Made by a program: the position numbers and the translations under genes. Under the pieces are notes generated by a model that did not search any database, was not told where the DNA came from, and saw only the letters and a list, made by a program, of their open reading frames with translations. From NCBI RefSeq assembly GCF_002870125.1, contig NZ_PNEO01000005.1, forward strand, positions 124,001-188,000: a stretch of 64,000 bases of DNA, read 5' to 3'. The stretch's first letter is position 1, and the number at the start of each line of letters is the position of its first letter. The DNA comes from Burkholderia sp. WAC0059. GTDB lineage: Bacteria; Pseudomonadota; Gammaproteobacteria; Burkholderiales; Burkholderiaceae. Positions 1-9,442 of the stretch are shown here, piece by piece.

Positions 1-126
1 GGCGCGCTCGTCGTCGCCGACAACGCGGACTGGAGCCCCGCCTACCTCGAACGCGTCCGCGGACCGCAGTCGCGCTACGTCTCGGTGCCGTTCGCGGCCG
101 ACGTCGAGCTCTCGATGAAGCTCTGA
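1..126 (+). CDS. C-terminal end of an O-methyltransferase-like protein (partial)
   Basis: Only the last 41 codons are in the window and the gene continues to the left. The tail begins GALVVADNADWSPAY and ends in a hydrophobic strand followed by SMKL. The 'G-L-V-V-A-D-N' strand is typical of the last part of class I SAM-dependent O-methyltransferases, where the Asp-Asn pair follows the substrate/metal site. The tail is too short to exclude other Rossmann-like methyltransferases. A short hairpin lies 20 bases after the stop, so it probably ends its own transcript. Confidence 0.5.
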   Translation, partial: GALVVADNADWSPAYLERVRGPQSRYVSVPFAADVELSMKL

Positions 127-145
127 TCCCCGTTCCACGGTCCCC

Positions 146-163
146 TGGCGCGAGAACGCGCCA
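146..163 (+). terminator. Possible terminator hairpin after the methyltransferase gene
   Basis: A perfect 7-bp stem (TGGCGCG/CGCGCCA) closes an AGAA loop 20 bases after the stop codon at 126. There is no T-run after it, so it may be only a transcript-stabilising hairpin. Confidence 0.35.
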
Positions 164-271
164 ATCTGGCCGCAGAACGCCCCTCGCGGCGGTTCACAGG
201 CAACGGCCCGGCATCCAGAATTTCGTCAGGCGCGCGGCATTCCGGCCCGCGCATCCAACGGAGAGTGGAAG

Positions 272-955
272 ATGAGCGAAATTCTTGCGACGGCCGAGCG
301 CGTGGGCCCGGCCTTTTCCGTCGACGGCATGCTGCTGGCGCGCCAGAAAACCCGCGAGGCCATCCGTCGAATCGCGGCGCGCGTAACGCCCGGCATGGCC
401 GAAGAAGAGGCGGTCGAAATGGCGAAAGGCATGCTCGTCGAGTCCGGCCTGGCGCTGAGCTGGCACCCGACGCGCGTGCGTTTCGGCGCGAACACCATCA
501 AGCCGATGAAGCAGGCCTCGGTGCCCGGCGTCGTCCTACAGGAAAACGATATTTTCTTCATCGACATCGCGCCGCGCGTCGATGCCTGGGAAGGCGACGG
601 CGGCGCGTCGTTCGTGGTCGGGCGGCACGCGGACTACGAGCGCTGCGCGCGCGACGCCGAACGGCTCTTTCACGAGGCCCGTGCGGTCTGGGAAAAGGAG
701 CGGCTGAGCGGCCAGGCGCTCTACGCCTGGGCCGACAAGACGGCGCGCGCGATGGGCTGGGAGCTGAACTTCGACCTGCCCGGCCATCGCGTCTCGGACT
801 TCCCGCACGCCACGATCTACACGGGCTCGCTCGCCGACCTCGACGCGACGCCTTCGGCGATGCGCTGGATTCTCGAGATCCACCTGCGCGACCCGCAACG
901 GCGCTTCGGCGCATTCTTCGAGGACATGCTGCTCGACGACGCGTTCTACCGCTGA
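272..955 (+). CDS. M24-family (Xaa-Pro peptidase/creatinase fold) metalloprotein
   Basis: This 227-residue cytosolic protein has a stand-alone 'pita-bread' domain. The expected metal ligands can be followed: Asp98 in FFIDIAP, Asp109 in EGDGGAS, a His in the GHRVSDFPH stretch (172 or 179), Glu202 in ILEIH and Glu217 near the C-terminus. Full peptidases of this family carry an extra N-terminal domain that is absent here, so a creatinase-like hydrolase or specialised dipeptidase is possible. The start is supported by GGAGAG-like bases upstream (ggagagtggaag). A separate flavoprotein gene follows 73 bases later, suggesting co-transcription. Substrate unknown. Confidence 0.75.
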   Translation: MSEILATAERVGPAFSVDGMLLARQKTREAIRRIAARVTPGMAEEEAVEMAKGMLVESGLALSWHPTRVRFGANTIKPMKQASVPGVVLQENDIFFIDIAPRVDAWEGDGGASFVVGRHADYERCARDAERLFHEARAVWEKERLSGQALYAWADKTARAMGWELNFDLPGHRVSDFPHATIYTGSLADLDATPSAMRWILEIHLRDPQRRFGAFFEDMLLDDAFYR

Positions 956-1028
956 GCCCCGCGGGCGGCCGGCTGTGCCGCCCGACTCGTCCGACTTCAT
1001 CCGACATCCGCCAGGAAACCCCAGACCC

Positions 1029-2207
1029 ATGAAAACCAGCCGCATCGTCATCGTCGGCAGCGGAGTGGGCGGCTATTCGGTCGCCCAGGCGCTGCGCAAG
1101 CGGGACGGCGCCGTGGACCTCGTCCTCGTCACAGGAGAAGCCGGCGCCGGCTATTCGAAACCGCTGCTCTCAAACGCCATCGCGCAAAAGCGGTCCGCGG
1201 CGCAGTGGATCACGTCGCCGCCCGAAGCCATGGCGAGCCGCCTGAACCTCACGCTGAAATCGCGCGAGCCGGTCACGGCCATCGACGTCGCCAACCGCTG
1301 CGTCGACACGTCGGGGGGCCGTTACGGCTACGACGCGCTCGTCCTCGCAACGGGCGCCGAACCCGCGCGGCCGCCCATCGCCGGAGACCGCGCCCGCGAA
1401 GCGCTCGCCGTCAACGATCTCGACGACTACGCCCGGTTTCGCGCCGCCATCGAGGGCGCGCGGCGCGTGCTCGTGATCGGCGCGGGCCTGATCGGCTGCG
1501 AATTCGCCAACGATCTGCTGGGCGCGAACGTCGTGCCGTTCGTCGTGGACCCCGGGCCCCGGCCGCTCGCCTCGCTCGCGCCCGCCGGAACCGGCCTCGC
1601 GCTGCAGCGCGCGCTCGAAGCCGGCGGCGTGCAATGGCGGCTCGGGCGGACCGTGCGATCGATCCAGGCGGCCGGTACGGGTTACGCGGCGACGCTCGAC
1701 GACGGCGAAGTCCTCCGCGTGGACGCCGTCCTCTGCGCGACAGGCCTGCGCCCGCGCACGCGGCTCGCCCGGGACGCCGGATTGCACGTAAACCGCGGCA
1801 TCGTCGTGGACGACTACGGGCGCGCGAGCCGGCCCGGCATCCTCGCCGTCGGCGACTGCGCCGAATACCCGGACGGAGTGCATCCGTTCGTGCGTCCCGT
1901 CCTCATCGCGGCAAAGGCGATGGCGGCCACGCTGCTCGGCACGCCGACGCGCATCGCGTTCCCGCCGATGCCCGTCTCCGTGAAGACGCCGCTCTACCCG
2001 GTGACGGTGCTGCCGCCACCGGCGGACACGGCGGGCGACTGGACGCCGCTCGCCGAGGCCGGAAGCGACGGCTTCGTCTTCAGGGACAGCCGCGGCGCCG
2101 TGCGAGGCTTCTCGCTCGGCGGCGCGTCGGCCGCCTCGCGCGCCCAGGCACTGCTCGGGCAGATCGACACGCCGGCGACGACGCCGGGCCCGGCGACCGC
2201 CCCCTGA
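1029..2207 (+). CDS. NAD(P)/FAD-dependent oxidoreductase, rubredoxin reductase-like
   Basis: The 392-residue protein has two dinucleotide-binding folds. The FAD fold opens the protein (VIVGSGVGGYS, residues 7-17), the ATGAEP turn is near residue 108, and the NAD fold is VLVIGAGLIGCEF near 148-160. The late FAD motif GILAVGDCAEY is present. YSKPLLSNAI after the first fold is a hallmark of the rubredoxin/ferredoxin reductase class, with no disulfide redox pair. It would pass electrons from NAD(P)H to a small iron-sulfur protein, but no rubredoxin gene is seen nearby. I placed the start at ATG 1029 rather than the in-frame ATG 54 bases earlier because the Rossmann fold begins directly after it. 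Confidence 0.8.
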   Translation: MKTSRIVIVGSGVGGYSVAQALRKRDGAVDLVLVTGEAGAGYSKPLLSNAIAQKRSAAQWITSPPEAMASRLNLTLKSREPVTAIDVANRCVDTSGGRYGYDALVLATGAEPARPPIAGDRAREALAVNDLDDYARFRAAIEGARRVLVIGAGLIGCEFANDLLGANVVPFVVDPGPRPLASLAPAGTGLALQRALEAGGVQWRLGRTVRSIQAAGTGYAATLDDGEVLRVDAVLCATGLRPRTRLARDAGLHVNRGIVVDDYGRASRPGILAVGDCAEYPDGVHPFVRPVLIAAKAMAATLLGTPTRIAFPPMPVSVKTPLYPVTVLPPPADTAGDWTPLAEAGSDGFVFRDSRGAVRGFSLGGASAASRAQALLGQIDTPATTPGPATAP

Positions 2208-2283
2208 AATCCGTTCGCGCGCCGGCCGTGCTATATCTGTACGCCCGATCCGCCGACGGCCCGTCCCCGCCCTGTCCCGACCG

Positions 2284-3285
2284 ATGCGCAGCGTTGCCCT
2301 ACTCGTGTTCCCCGGCGTCCAGGCGCTCGACGTGTTCGGCCCGACCGACGTTTTCTCGGAAGCGAACCGCTTCCTGCTGCCCGACGCCCAGTACCGGCTC
2401 GAACTGATTTCGACCGGGCACGACGCGCTGCGCTGCTCGAGCGGCCTGCGGATTCAGGCCGACCGGCACTTCGGCGAGGCGGACGGCGACTACGACCTGC
2501 TGCTCGCCGCCGGCGGCCCGGCGCTCGTGCAGACGCCGCTCGGCGACGACGTGCACGCCTGGCTGCGCGACGCGAGCCGGCGCGCGCGGCGCTTCGGCTC
2601 GATCTGCAACGGCGCGCTGACGCTCGCGCGCGCCGGGCTGCTCGACGGCCGCGTCGTGACCACGCACTGGAACGACGCGGCCGCGCTGGCCGCGCTGTGT
2701 CCGACGGCCCGCGTCGAGTTCGACCGCATCTTCATCCAGGACGGCAATCTCTACACGTCGGCCGGCGTCACGGCCGGCATCGACCTCTCTCTGTACCTGC
2801 TCGCCCAGGATCACGGCCCCGAGGTCGCGCTGAACGTCGCCAAACGGCTCGTGGTCTTCGTCCAGCGCGCGGGCGGGCAGTCGCAGTTCAGCCCCTACCT
2901 GACGCCCTACGCCGAGGCCTCGTCGCCGATCGCCCAGGTGCAGCAATACGTGCTCGGGCATCTCGCCGACGACCTCGGCGTCGCCGTGCTCGCCTCGGTC
3001 GCGAAGATGAGCCCGCGTAACTTCTCGCGCGTGTTCGCGCGCGATACGCGCGTGACGCCGGCCGAATTCGTCGAACGCGCGCGCATCGACGCGGCGCGCG
3101 TCATGCTCGAAAACGGCACCGAGCCGCTCAAGACCGTCGCGTGGCGATGCGGGCTGCGCGACGCCCATCATCTGCGCGACGCCTTCCGGCGTCGGCTCGG
3201 CGTCACGCCGCAGCAATACCGCCTGCACTTCGGCGCGCGGCCGACGCCGCCGGATCGGGACATTCAGGGCATGACGGGCGGGTGA
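2284..3285 (+). CDS. GlxA-family transcriptional regulator (DJ-1/PfpI + AraC HTH)
   Basis: The 333-residue protein joins a DJ-1/PfpI-like sensor domain (about residues 3-170) to a C-terminal AraC/XylS DNA-binding domain (about 215-320). The nucleophile-elbow cysteine is Cys108 in GSICNGALTLARAGLL. The second helix-turn-helix contains AWRCGLRDAHHLRDAFRRRLGVTPQQYR, the usual AraC signature pattern. Such proteins often control catabolic operons for amines and related compounds. Here the targets may be the flavoprotein/M24 genes upstream or the transporter gene facing it. The 3' end overlaps the convergent transporter gene by 22 bases. Confidence 0.88.
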   Translation: MRSVALLVFPGVQALDVFGPTDVFSEANRFLLPDAQYRLELISTGHDALRCSSGLRIQADRHFGEADGDYDLLLAAGGPALVQTPLGDDVHAWLRDASRRARRFGSICNGALTLARAGLLDGRVVTTHWNDAAALAALCPTARVEFDRIFIQDGNLYTSAGVTAGIDLSLYLLAQDHGPEVALNVAKRLVVFVQRAGGQSQFSPYLTPYAEASSPIAQVQQYVLGHLADDLGVAVLASVAKMSPRNFSRVFARDTRVTPAEFVERARIDAARVMLENGTEPLKTVAWRCGLRDAHHLRDAFRRRLGVTPQQYRLHFGARPTPPDRDIQGMTGG

Positions 3286-4730
3286 TAGGTCAGCGTCGGC
3301 GCGAGCGCCCAGAGCATGAAGATGACGAGCGGAAAGTGCACGACGAGCTGGGTGAACGTGAAGCCGACCACGTCGCGCGCGCGCAGGCCCAGCACGCCGA
3401 GCAGTGGCAGCATCCAGAACGGATTGACGAGGTTGGGCAGCGCCTCCGCCGCGTTGTAGACCGTCACGGCCCATCCCAGATGCACGTGGAGCGCGTTGGC
3501 GGCCGCCATGACGTAGGGCGCCTCGACGACCCACTTCCCGCCGCCCGACGGCACGAAGAACCCGAGCACGGCCGAGTAGATGCCCATGAGCGCCGGAAAC
3601 GAGGCGTGCGACGAGATCGCGACGAAGAAATGCGACAGATGCGTCGCCAGCGGCACGCCCGACGCCGGAGCCGCCTTCGTCAGGATGAACGCGATGCCGC
3701 CGTAGAGCGGAAACTGGATCAGCACGCCGGCCGTCGAGGGCACCGACTTCGCCACCGCGTCGAGAAACCGGCGCGGGCGCCAGCTCAGCAGCATGCCGAT
3801 CATCAGGAAGACGAAGTTATAGGTGTTCAGGTCCGAGATCGCGACCGCCGGATTCTTCGTGCCGAATGTGTGGCCGATCCAGAGCGCGCCGAGCAGCACG
3901 AGCAGGACCGTCACGACGGGGCTGTATTCGAGCCAGTCGCCGGGGCGCTTCGGCTTCTCCAGCGCGCCGGCCGGCTCCTCCAGCGGTACGCCGAGCTCCT
4001 GCGCCGTGCGTGCGCGCGCCCCGGCCGGCGCCGAGAGCGCGGCGACCAGCACCGACGCCACGGTCAGCACCGCCAGCATCAGCATCGATTGCGGCAGGAA
4101 GATCGTCTCCGAGAACGGGATGACGCCCGTGATCGCGTACAGCGCCTTCGGCAGGCTGGCCGGATTCGCCTGCAACTGCGAGGCCGACGAGCTCAGGCCC
4201 AGCGCCCAGGTCGCGCCCATGCCCAGATAGGCCGCCGCGCCGGCGGCCCGGTAGTCCACCCGCAGGTCCGTGCGGCGCGCGAGCGCGCGCACGAGCAGCC
4301 CGCTGAAGATCAGGCTGATGGCCCAGTTGAACAGCGCGGCGAAGATGCTGACGAGCGCGACGAACGCGACCGCCGAACGCGGGCCGCGCGGCAGGCGCGC
4401 GAGCCAGACGATGACGCGCGCGGCCGGCGGCGAGACGGCGACCACGTAGCCGGAGATCGCCACGATCGCCATCTGCATCGTGAAGGGAATGAGGCTCCAG
4501 AAGCCGTCGCCGAACGCGATGCCCACCTGCTGGACCGGCGCGCCGGCCGCGAGCGAGCCGAGCGCGACGACGATCACGGCGATCGCGGCGAAGATGTAGG
4601 CGTCGGGAAACCATCGCTCCGACCAGCGCGTCACGCCCGCCGCCATGCGTTCGAGCGCGCCGGCCGGGCCCTGCGCCCGCTCCTCGATGCCCGCTTCACC
4701 CGTTTTGCCCGCTCCAGACAGTTGCTTCAT
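3264..4730 (-). CDS. atoE: Short-chain fatty acid transporter, AtoE family
   Basis: This 488-residue inner-membrane protein has many hydrophobic helices. Recognisable family segments are the N-terminal WSERWFPDAYIFAAIAVI, the loop GFWSLIPFTMQM, NWAISLIFSG, and the conserved C-terminal FVPSGGGKWVVEAPYVM. AtoE proteins move short-chain fatty acids such as acetoacetate or butyrate. No atoDAB genes lie beside it, so the substrate is open. An upstream in-frame start exists, but ATG at 4730 has a good ribosome site (gggag, 6 bases away) and the preceding residues look non-coding. It is convergent with, and overlaps, the GlxA regulator gene. Confidence 0.85.
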   Translation of the reverse strand: MKQLSGAGKTGEAGIEERAQGPAGALERMAAGVTRWSERWFPDAYIFAAIAVIVVALGSLAAGAPVQQVGIAFGDGFWSLIPFTMQMAIVAISGYVVAVSPPAARVIVWLARLPRGPRSAVAFVALVSIFAALFNWAISLIFSGLLVRALARRTDLRVDYRAAGAAAYLGMGATWALGLSSSASQLQANPASLPKALYAITGVIPFSETIFLPQSMLMLAVLTVASVLVAALSAPAGARARTAQELGVPLEEPAGALEKPKRPGDWLEYSPVVTVLLVLLGALWIGHTFGTKNPAVAISDLNTYNFVFLMIGMLLSWRPRRFLDAVAKSVPSTAGVLIQFPLYGGIAFILTKAAPASGVPLATHLSHFFVAISSHASFPALMGIYSAVLGFFVPSGGGKWVVEAPYVMAAANALHVHLGWAVTVYNAAEALPNLVNPFWMLPLLGVLGLRARDVVGFTFTQLVVHFPLVIFMLWALAPTLTYHPPVMP

Positions 4731-4908
4731 TTCGATCTCCCTTTTTTCCGCCGACACAGAACCCTGATGAAATGCGCGTGAACGACACTTGCGGTCTTCC
4801 CTGCCCTGCCGCGAGACAGACACGGGCCGGCCGCCGGGCGATGCCTTGCCACCAACCCCGGTCAACCCGTTTCAGGCCCGACCCCGGGCCCCGAATCCAG
4901 ATTGCCGT

Positions 4909-7900
4909 TCAGGCTTCTATCGCGACGTCGCTGGTCGGCACCGCCTGGCAGGCGAAGCAGACGTCCGGCTCGTCGGGACCGCGCTCGCAGAGGTGATCGA
5001 CGGTTCCCCGGCTCACGCGCACGGCGCAGCTCTCGCACTGGCCGACGCGGCAGCCGCTCGGCATCGCAATGCCGAGCCCCTCGGCGAAGGCCAGCAGCGT
5101 GCCGTTCGCGGGCGTCCATGCCGCCTTGCGGTTCGAACGCGTGAACTCCACAAAAAAGCGCTGCGAGGCGTCGAGGCGCGGCTTCGACGGCGAGCGGAAC
5201 GCCTCCCTGAACATGTCGAACGGCGGCACGCCGCGCGCGACCAGGCCGTCGGCGAGCGCGTTCATCATCGGTTCGGGGCCGCAGAAATAGAATCGCGCGC
5301 GCGCGCGGATCAGCGCGTCGGCGACGACGCCGGCCGTCAGTTGGCCGGCCATCGCGTAGTCGCGGCCGCGCACATCGAGGCCGTCGCGCGGCGCGCTGTA
5401 GCAGTTGACGACGGTAAGCGACGGCAGCCGCCGGCCCAGCTCCGCGATGCGCTCGCGAAACGCATGCGTCGCGCCGTTGCGATTCGCGTAGAAGAGCCAG
5501 AGCGGCGGCGCGGCGGCGGCATCGCGAATCGATTCGAGCTGCGCGACGAACGGCGTGATGCCGATGCCGCCGGCGAACATCACGACGGGCTGCCGCGACG
5601 CCGTCGGCACGACGAACGTGCCGGCCGGCGCGCGCAGCGACACGCGCCGGCCCACCTCGAACGCGCGATGGATGTAGCCCGACATCGCGCCCTCGAACGG
5701 CTCGCCGCCGGGCGCGACGCCGCGCTGATGGCGCACGGCGATCGTGTAGCTGCGGCGGTCCGCGACGACGGCCGGGCCCGTCAGCGAATAGGCCCGCGTC
5801 GTGCCGCCCTCGCCGAGTTCGGGAACGTGCAGGCTCACGTGCTGCCCCGGCAGATAGTCGGGCAACGGGCCGCCGTCGCGCGCGGCGAACATGACCGTGC
5901 GCACGCCCGCGGCCGCCTCTCCGACGGCCGCCACGACGAACTCGCGCCAGCCCGGCCAGGCCCGCCGGGCCGGATCGACGGACGGATCGCGCGCCACGTC
6001 GCAGGCGGACGAGCGCAGCGGCACGGAACCGCTCAGCGGATCGACGTCGCGCCCCGAAACCAGGTTGGCGAAGTTGCTGTTCTGTGCGCCGGACATCGGC
6101 AGCGCCGTCATGCCGACCTCGTCGCAGGCCTGCCACCAGCCGTACTCGGCGACGACGACGTCGCGCGCGAGCCCCTCGACGACGCGCGCCCGAAAGCGCG
6201 CCGAGCCGGCCGCCGAGCGGACGACGATCCAGTCGCCGTCCGCGATGCCTTTCTCGCCGGCCAGCGCGGGGCCGATCTCGGCCACGGGCCAGGGCGCGCG
6301 CCGGCGCAGGCTGGGCAGGCTGCGCTGCTGGCTATGGCAGTAGTAGCCGTTCTTGGCCGAGGTGAGAACGTACGGATAGCGCGTCGGGCCGGCCGTGCCT
6401 TCGCGCGTCGACGGCGCCGATAGCGCGGGCGGCACGTAGTGCGGCACGGGCGGATAGCCGTGACGCAGCAGCTTCTCCGAGTACAGCTCGACCTTGCCCG
6501 TCTCCGTGTCGAAGCCGCGCGCGCGGCCGTCCGGCGTCGGCGCGGCGTAGCCGCGCTCCCTCTGTTCGACGCCGCGGCGAATCCCCTCCGGCTGCGCGCG
6601 CAGCGTCGCGACGTCGAGCCCGAGCGGCGCGAGTACGTGGTTCCAGCCGGCCTCGACGCTGCCGCCGAAAAACGACTCGCCCATGCCGAGCCGCACAGCC
6701 AGATCGAACACGATGTCGTAATCGGCGCGGCTTTCCCCGCGCGGCGCGACCATCCGCTGACGCAACTGCACGAGCTCGATCGCCCGCTCGTCGATCTCGA
6801 ACCCGAGGCGCAGCCCCTCGCGCTCCCACGGCGTGTTGATCGGCAAAAAGAGATCGGCGTAACGCGACGAGGGCGTCTCGAAGAGATCGCAATGGACGTG
6901 GAATTCCAGCCGGCCGAGCGCTTCGCGGGCCGCTTCGGCGTCGGCCTGCGAGACCATCATGTTCGTGCCGAACGCGACGAGCGCCCGCACGCGGTACGGC
7001 TGCGCCCCGGTTATCGCGCGATAGACGTCGCGCGCCGTCACCCAGCCGTGGGCCGGCGGTCCGAGCGGTCGCGCCTCGAGGCCGAGCGCCTTCGCGCGCT
7101 GCTGCGGGCTCGCGAGCGCATAGGTGCTCACGGCGTTGGCCGGCTGCTTCGCGAACACGCGGTTCGAGCCTCGCGTGTCGAACGCGCCCGTCAGCGCGTA
7201 GAGCGTCGCGATGGCGCGTTCGGTCTGCGTCGCGTTCGTGTGCTGGCCGACGCCCGACCAGGCGTGATAGGCGATGCGCCGGCCCGGCGCCAGCATCCGC
7301 GCGACCGTCACGACGTCGGCGGCGGGCACGCCCGTGATCGACTCGACGCGCGCCGGCGTGTAGTCCGCGAGCGCGTCGCGATAGAGCCGGAAAGCCGGCA
7401 CGCAGACCACCGCGACGCGACCGCCGGCCCCGCGAACCGTCACCTCGTAGCGGCCGTCGAGCGCGAGATCGGCGGGTTGCGAGCCGGACTGCGTGCCGGA
7501 CTCCTCGCCGGCCAGTTCGAGCCGGCCGCGCGACGCGTTCCAGACCGCGTGGCGGTTCTGCGTCGAATCGGGGTCGAGATCGCGCTCGCGCAGGAAGCGG
7601 CCCGTGTCGGCGCGCACGAGGAGCGGCGCGTTCGTCCAGGCCCGCACGAACGCCTCGTCGATCCCGCCGTCCTCGATCATCTGGCGCGCGATGCCCATGG
7701 CCAGCGCGCCGTCCGTGCCGGGCCGGACCGGCATCCAGACGTCGGCCTCCTTCGCCAGCGCCGTCGGGCGCGGGTCCACGACGACGAGCTTCGCGCCGTT
7801 GCGCCGGCCCTTGCCGATGGCGTCGGCCTGGGCGAGCCACGTGCTGGCCGGATTCGTGCCCCAGAGCAGGATCACGTCGGCGTGGCGGTAGTCGGCGGTG

Positions 7901-8382
7901 GGCATGCCGCAGCCGAACGTGAACGCGTGCGCGAAATCCTTGTGCCAGTTGCAGATCTCAGTGGCGTAGCAGATATTCGGACTGCCATAGAGCCAGACGA
8001 AGCGCTCCACCCAGTCGATGCTGTCGCTGATCGGCGTGCCGCTCGGCGTGGTCACGCCGAACGCGACCGACTCCGCGCCGCTCTCGCGCCGGAACCGGTC
8101 GAGCTTCCCGGCGATCTCGCCGAGCGCCTCGTCCCACGTGATGCGCTGCCAGCCCGGATCGTCGGCATCCTTCGGATTCGTGCGGCGCATCGGGTACAGC
8201 ACGCGGTTCGGGCTATGGACGAGTTCGGGCGCGGCGCGCCCCTTCATGCACATGGCGTGCCCCGTCGGATGCCCGGGATCGGGCCGGACCTCGACGAGCA
8301 GGTCGCCGCGCACGACGTTCACCGTGCCGCAACGCGACCGGCACAACGTGCAGTAGCCCTTTTTCTCGTGCGTATCGATCAC
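4909..8382 (-). CDS. Molybdopterin oxidoreductase fused to FNR-type reductase and 2Fe-2S ferredoxin domain
   Basis: This very large protein (1157 residues) holds an entire electron chain. The N-terminal Fe4S4 motif is Cys11, Cys14, Cys18 and Cys45 (CTLCRSRC...MCMKGR). The molybdopterin domains follow, with Cys144 in ATEICNWH at the usual molybdenum-ligand position, and a molydopterin dinucleotide-binding domain near residues 640-790. After about residue 830 come an FAD domain with RAYSLTG, an NAD domain with FAGGIGITPF, and a C-terminal plant-type 2Fe-2S domain GCRVGQCESC...CFAC. The first part resembles assimilatory nitrate reductase/BisC-type enzymes and the second resembles phthalate-dioxygenase reductases. 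GTG start with GAGGAGG about 12 bases upstream. The divergent LysR gene probably controls it. The substrate is not evident. Confidence 0.85.
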   Translation of the reverse strand: MIDTHEKKGYCTLCRSRCGTVNVVRGDLLVEVRPDPGHPTGHAMCMKGRAAPELVHSPNRVLYPMRRTNPKDADDPGWQRITWDEALGEIAGKLDRFRRESGAESVAFGVTTPSGTPISDSIDWVERFVWLYGSPNICYATEICNWHKDFAHAFTFGCGMPTADYRHADVILLWGTNPASTWLAQADAIGKGRRNGAKLVVVDPRPTALAKEADVWMPVRPGTDGALAMGIARQMIEDGGIDEAFVRAWTNAPLLVRADTGRFLRERDLDPDSTQNRHAVWNASRGRLELAGEESGTQSGSQPADLALDGRYEVTVRGAGGRVAVVCVPAFRLYRDALADYTPARVESITGVPAADVVTVARMLAPGRRIAYHAWSGVGQHTNATQTERAIATLYALTGAFDTRGSNRVFAKQPANAVSTYALASPQQRAKALGLEARPLGPPAHGWVTARDVYRAITGAQPYRVRALVAFGTNMMVSQADAEAAREALGRLEFHVHCDLFETPSSRYADLFLPINTPWEREGLRLGFEIDERAIELVQLRQRMVAPRGESRADYDIVFDLAVRLGMGESFFGGSVEAGWNHVLAPLGLDVATLRAQPEGIRRGVEQRERGYAAPTPDGRARGFDTETGKVELYSEKLLRHGYPPVPHYVPPALSAPSTREGTAGPTRYPYVLTSAKNGYYCHSQQRSLPSLRRRAPWPVAEIGPALAGEKGIADGDWIVVRSAAGSARFRARVVEGLARDVVVAEYGWWQACDEVGMTALPMSGAQNSNFANLVSGRDVDPLSGSVPLRSSACDVARDPSVDPARRAWPGWREFVVAAVGEAAAGVRTVMFAARDGGPLPDYLPGQHVSLHVPELGEGGTTRAYSLTGPAVVADRRSYTIAVRHQRGVAPGGEPFEGAMSGYIHRAFEVGRRVSLRAPAGTFVVPTASRQPVVMFAGGIGITPFVAQLESIRDAAAAPPLWLFYANRNGATHAFRERIAELGRRLPSLTVVNCYSAPRDGLDVRGRDYAMAGQLTAGVVADALIRARARFYFCGPEPMMNALADGLVARGVPPFDMFREAFRSPSKPRLDASQRFFVEFTRSNRKAAWTPANGTLLAFAEGLGIAMPSGCRVGQCESCAVRVSRGTVDHLCERGPDEPDVCFACQAVPTSDVAIEA

Positions 8383-8436
8383 CGGCCCGCCCCTCCTCGA
8401 GACCCGATGCTATGCAGCCACAAATCCCGCGCCAAA

Positions 8437-8465
8437 TTCATAATACCGATGCCGCGATATATAAT
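8437..8465 (+). promoter_or_regulatory. Sigma70-like promoter for the LysR gene at 8531
   Basis: TTCATA (8437-8442) and a perfect TATAAT (8460-8465) are separated by 17 bases in the AT-rich part of the 148-base divergent region between the molybdoenzyme and LysR genes. The leader would be about 60 bases. The opposite promoter for the molybdoenzyme must overlap this region. Confidence 0.5.
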
Positions 8466-8530
8466 TTTTCAATACCTTCGCCGTCTATCCTGTCGTTCCT
8501 TCGTCATCCTCAGGCAGACACCGACCGTCC

Positions 8531-9442
8531 GTGGCTACTCATCTCACGCTACGCCAAATCGAGTTCTTCGTCTCGGTCGCCGATACCGGGCAGATCTCCC
8601 GCTCGTCCAGCCTCTGCAACGTCTCGCAGTCGTCGATGACGATCGCGCTGCAGAACCTCGAGGACGCCGTGGGCGTGCCGCTGCTCGCCCGCCACGCGAA
8701 GGGCGTGCGGCTCACCGAGGCCGGCGAGCGCTTCCTGCGGCACGTCCAGCAGGCCACGCTGTCCGTCGACCAGGCCGTGACGGCCGCGCGCGAAGAGCCG
8801 GGGCAACTGGCCGGCCGGCTGCGCATCGGCGTCACCGAAACCATCTCGGCCTATCTGATCCCCACGCTGATGGCGACCCTGAGCCGGCGCTTCGCCGGCC
8901 TCGAGATCGAGATCGTCGAGCGCGAGCGCACCGCCGTCGAGGAAGGGCTCGTCGCGGGCGAACTCGACATCGCGCTGCTGCTCGTCTCCAACACGGCGCT
9001 CGTCGACGAGCTCAAGTGCGAGACGATGCTGCGCTCCGCGCGCCGCCTCTGGACGGCGCCCGACCACCCGCTTCAGGAGGCGCAGCGCGTGACGCTCGAA
9101 GACGTCGCGCGAGAAAACTACCTGCTGCTCGACATGGACGAGCACGTCGAAACCGTCGGCAAGTACTGGGGCAAATACGGCCTGAAGCCGCGCGTGCGGC
9201 TGCAGAGCAAATCGATCGAGGCCGTGCGCAGCCTCGTGGCGCAGGGCCACGGCGTGACGATCCTCTCCGATCTCGTCTATCGCCCCTGGTCGCTCGAAGG
9301 CAACCGCATCAGCCGCCGCGACCTCGGCGTGCCCGTTCCGACCATGGACGTCGGCGCCGTCTGGCGGCGCAACGGCGCGCTGTCGGATCAGGCGCGCGCG
9401 TTGCTGGAGTTGCTGCGTTCGTGGAAACGGGCAGCCCGGTAG
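8531..9442 (+). CDS. LysR-family transcriptional regulator
   Basis: The 303-residue protein starts with a winged helix-turn-helix (LRQIEFFVSVADTGQISRSS...VSQSSMTIALQNLEDAVG, residues 7-47). The periplasmic-binding-like effector domain follows from about residue 90 (GRLRIGVTETISAYLIP). The start is GTG; no ATG fits the HTH boundary. It is divergent from the molybdopterin oxidoreductase fusion, the classic arrangement in which a LysR protein activates its neighbour and represses itself. The effector is unknown; control of the neighbour is inferred from position. Confidence 0.87.
   Translation: MATHLTLRQIEFFVSVADTGQISRSSSLCNVSQSSMTIALQNLEDAVGVPLLARHAKGVRLTEAGERFLRHVQQATLSVDQAVTAAREEPGQLAGRLRIGVTETISAYLIPTLMATLSRRFAGLEIEIVERERTAVEEGLVAGELDIALLLVSNTALVDELKCETMLRSARRLWTAPDHPLQEAQRVTLEDVARENYLLLDMDEHVETVGKYWGKYGLKPRVRLQSKSIEAVRSLVAQGHGVTILSDLVYRPWSLEGNRISRRDLGVPVPTMDVGAVWRRNGALSDQARALLELLRSWKRAAR

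Noticed and set aside
4731-4865. Upstream extension of the AtoE gene
   Set aside because: The ATG at 4730 has a strong ribosome site and the extra residues are basic and unlike the family.
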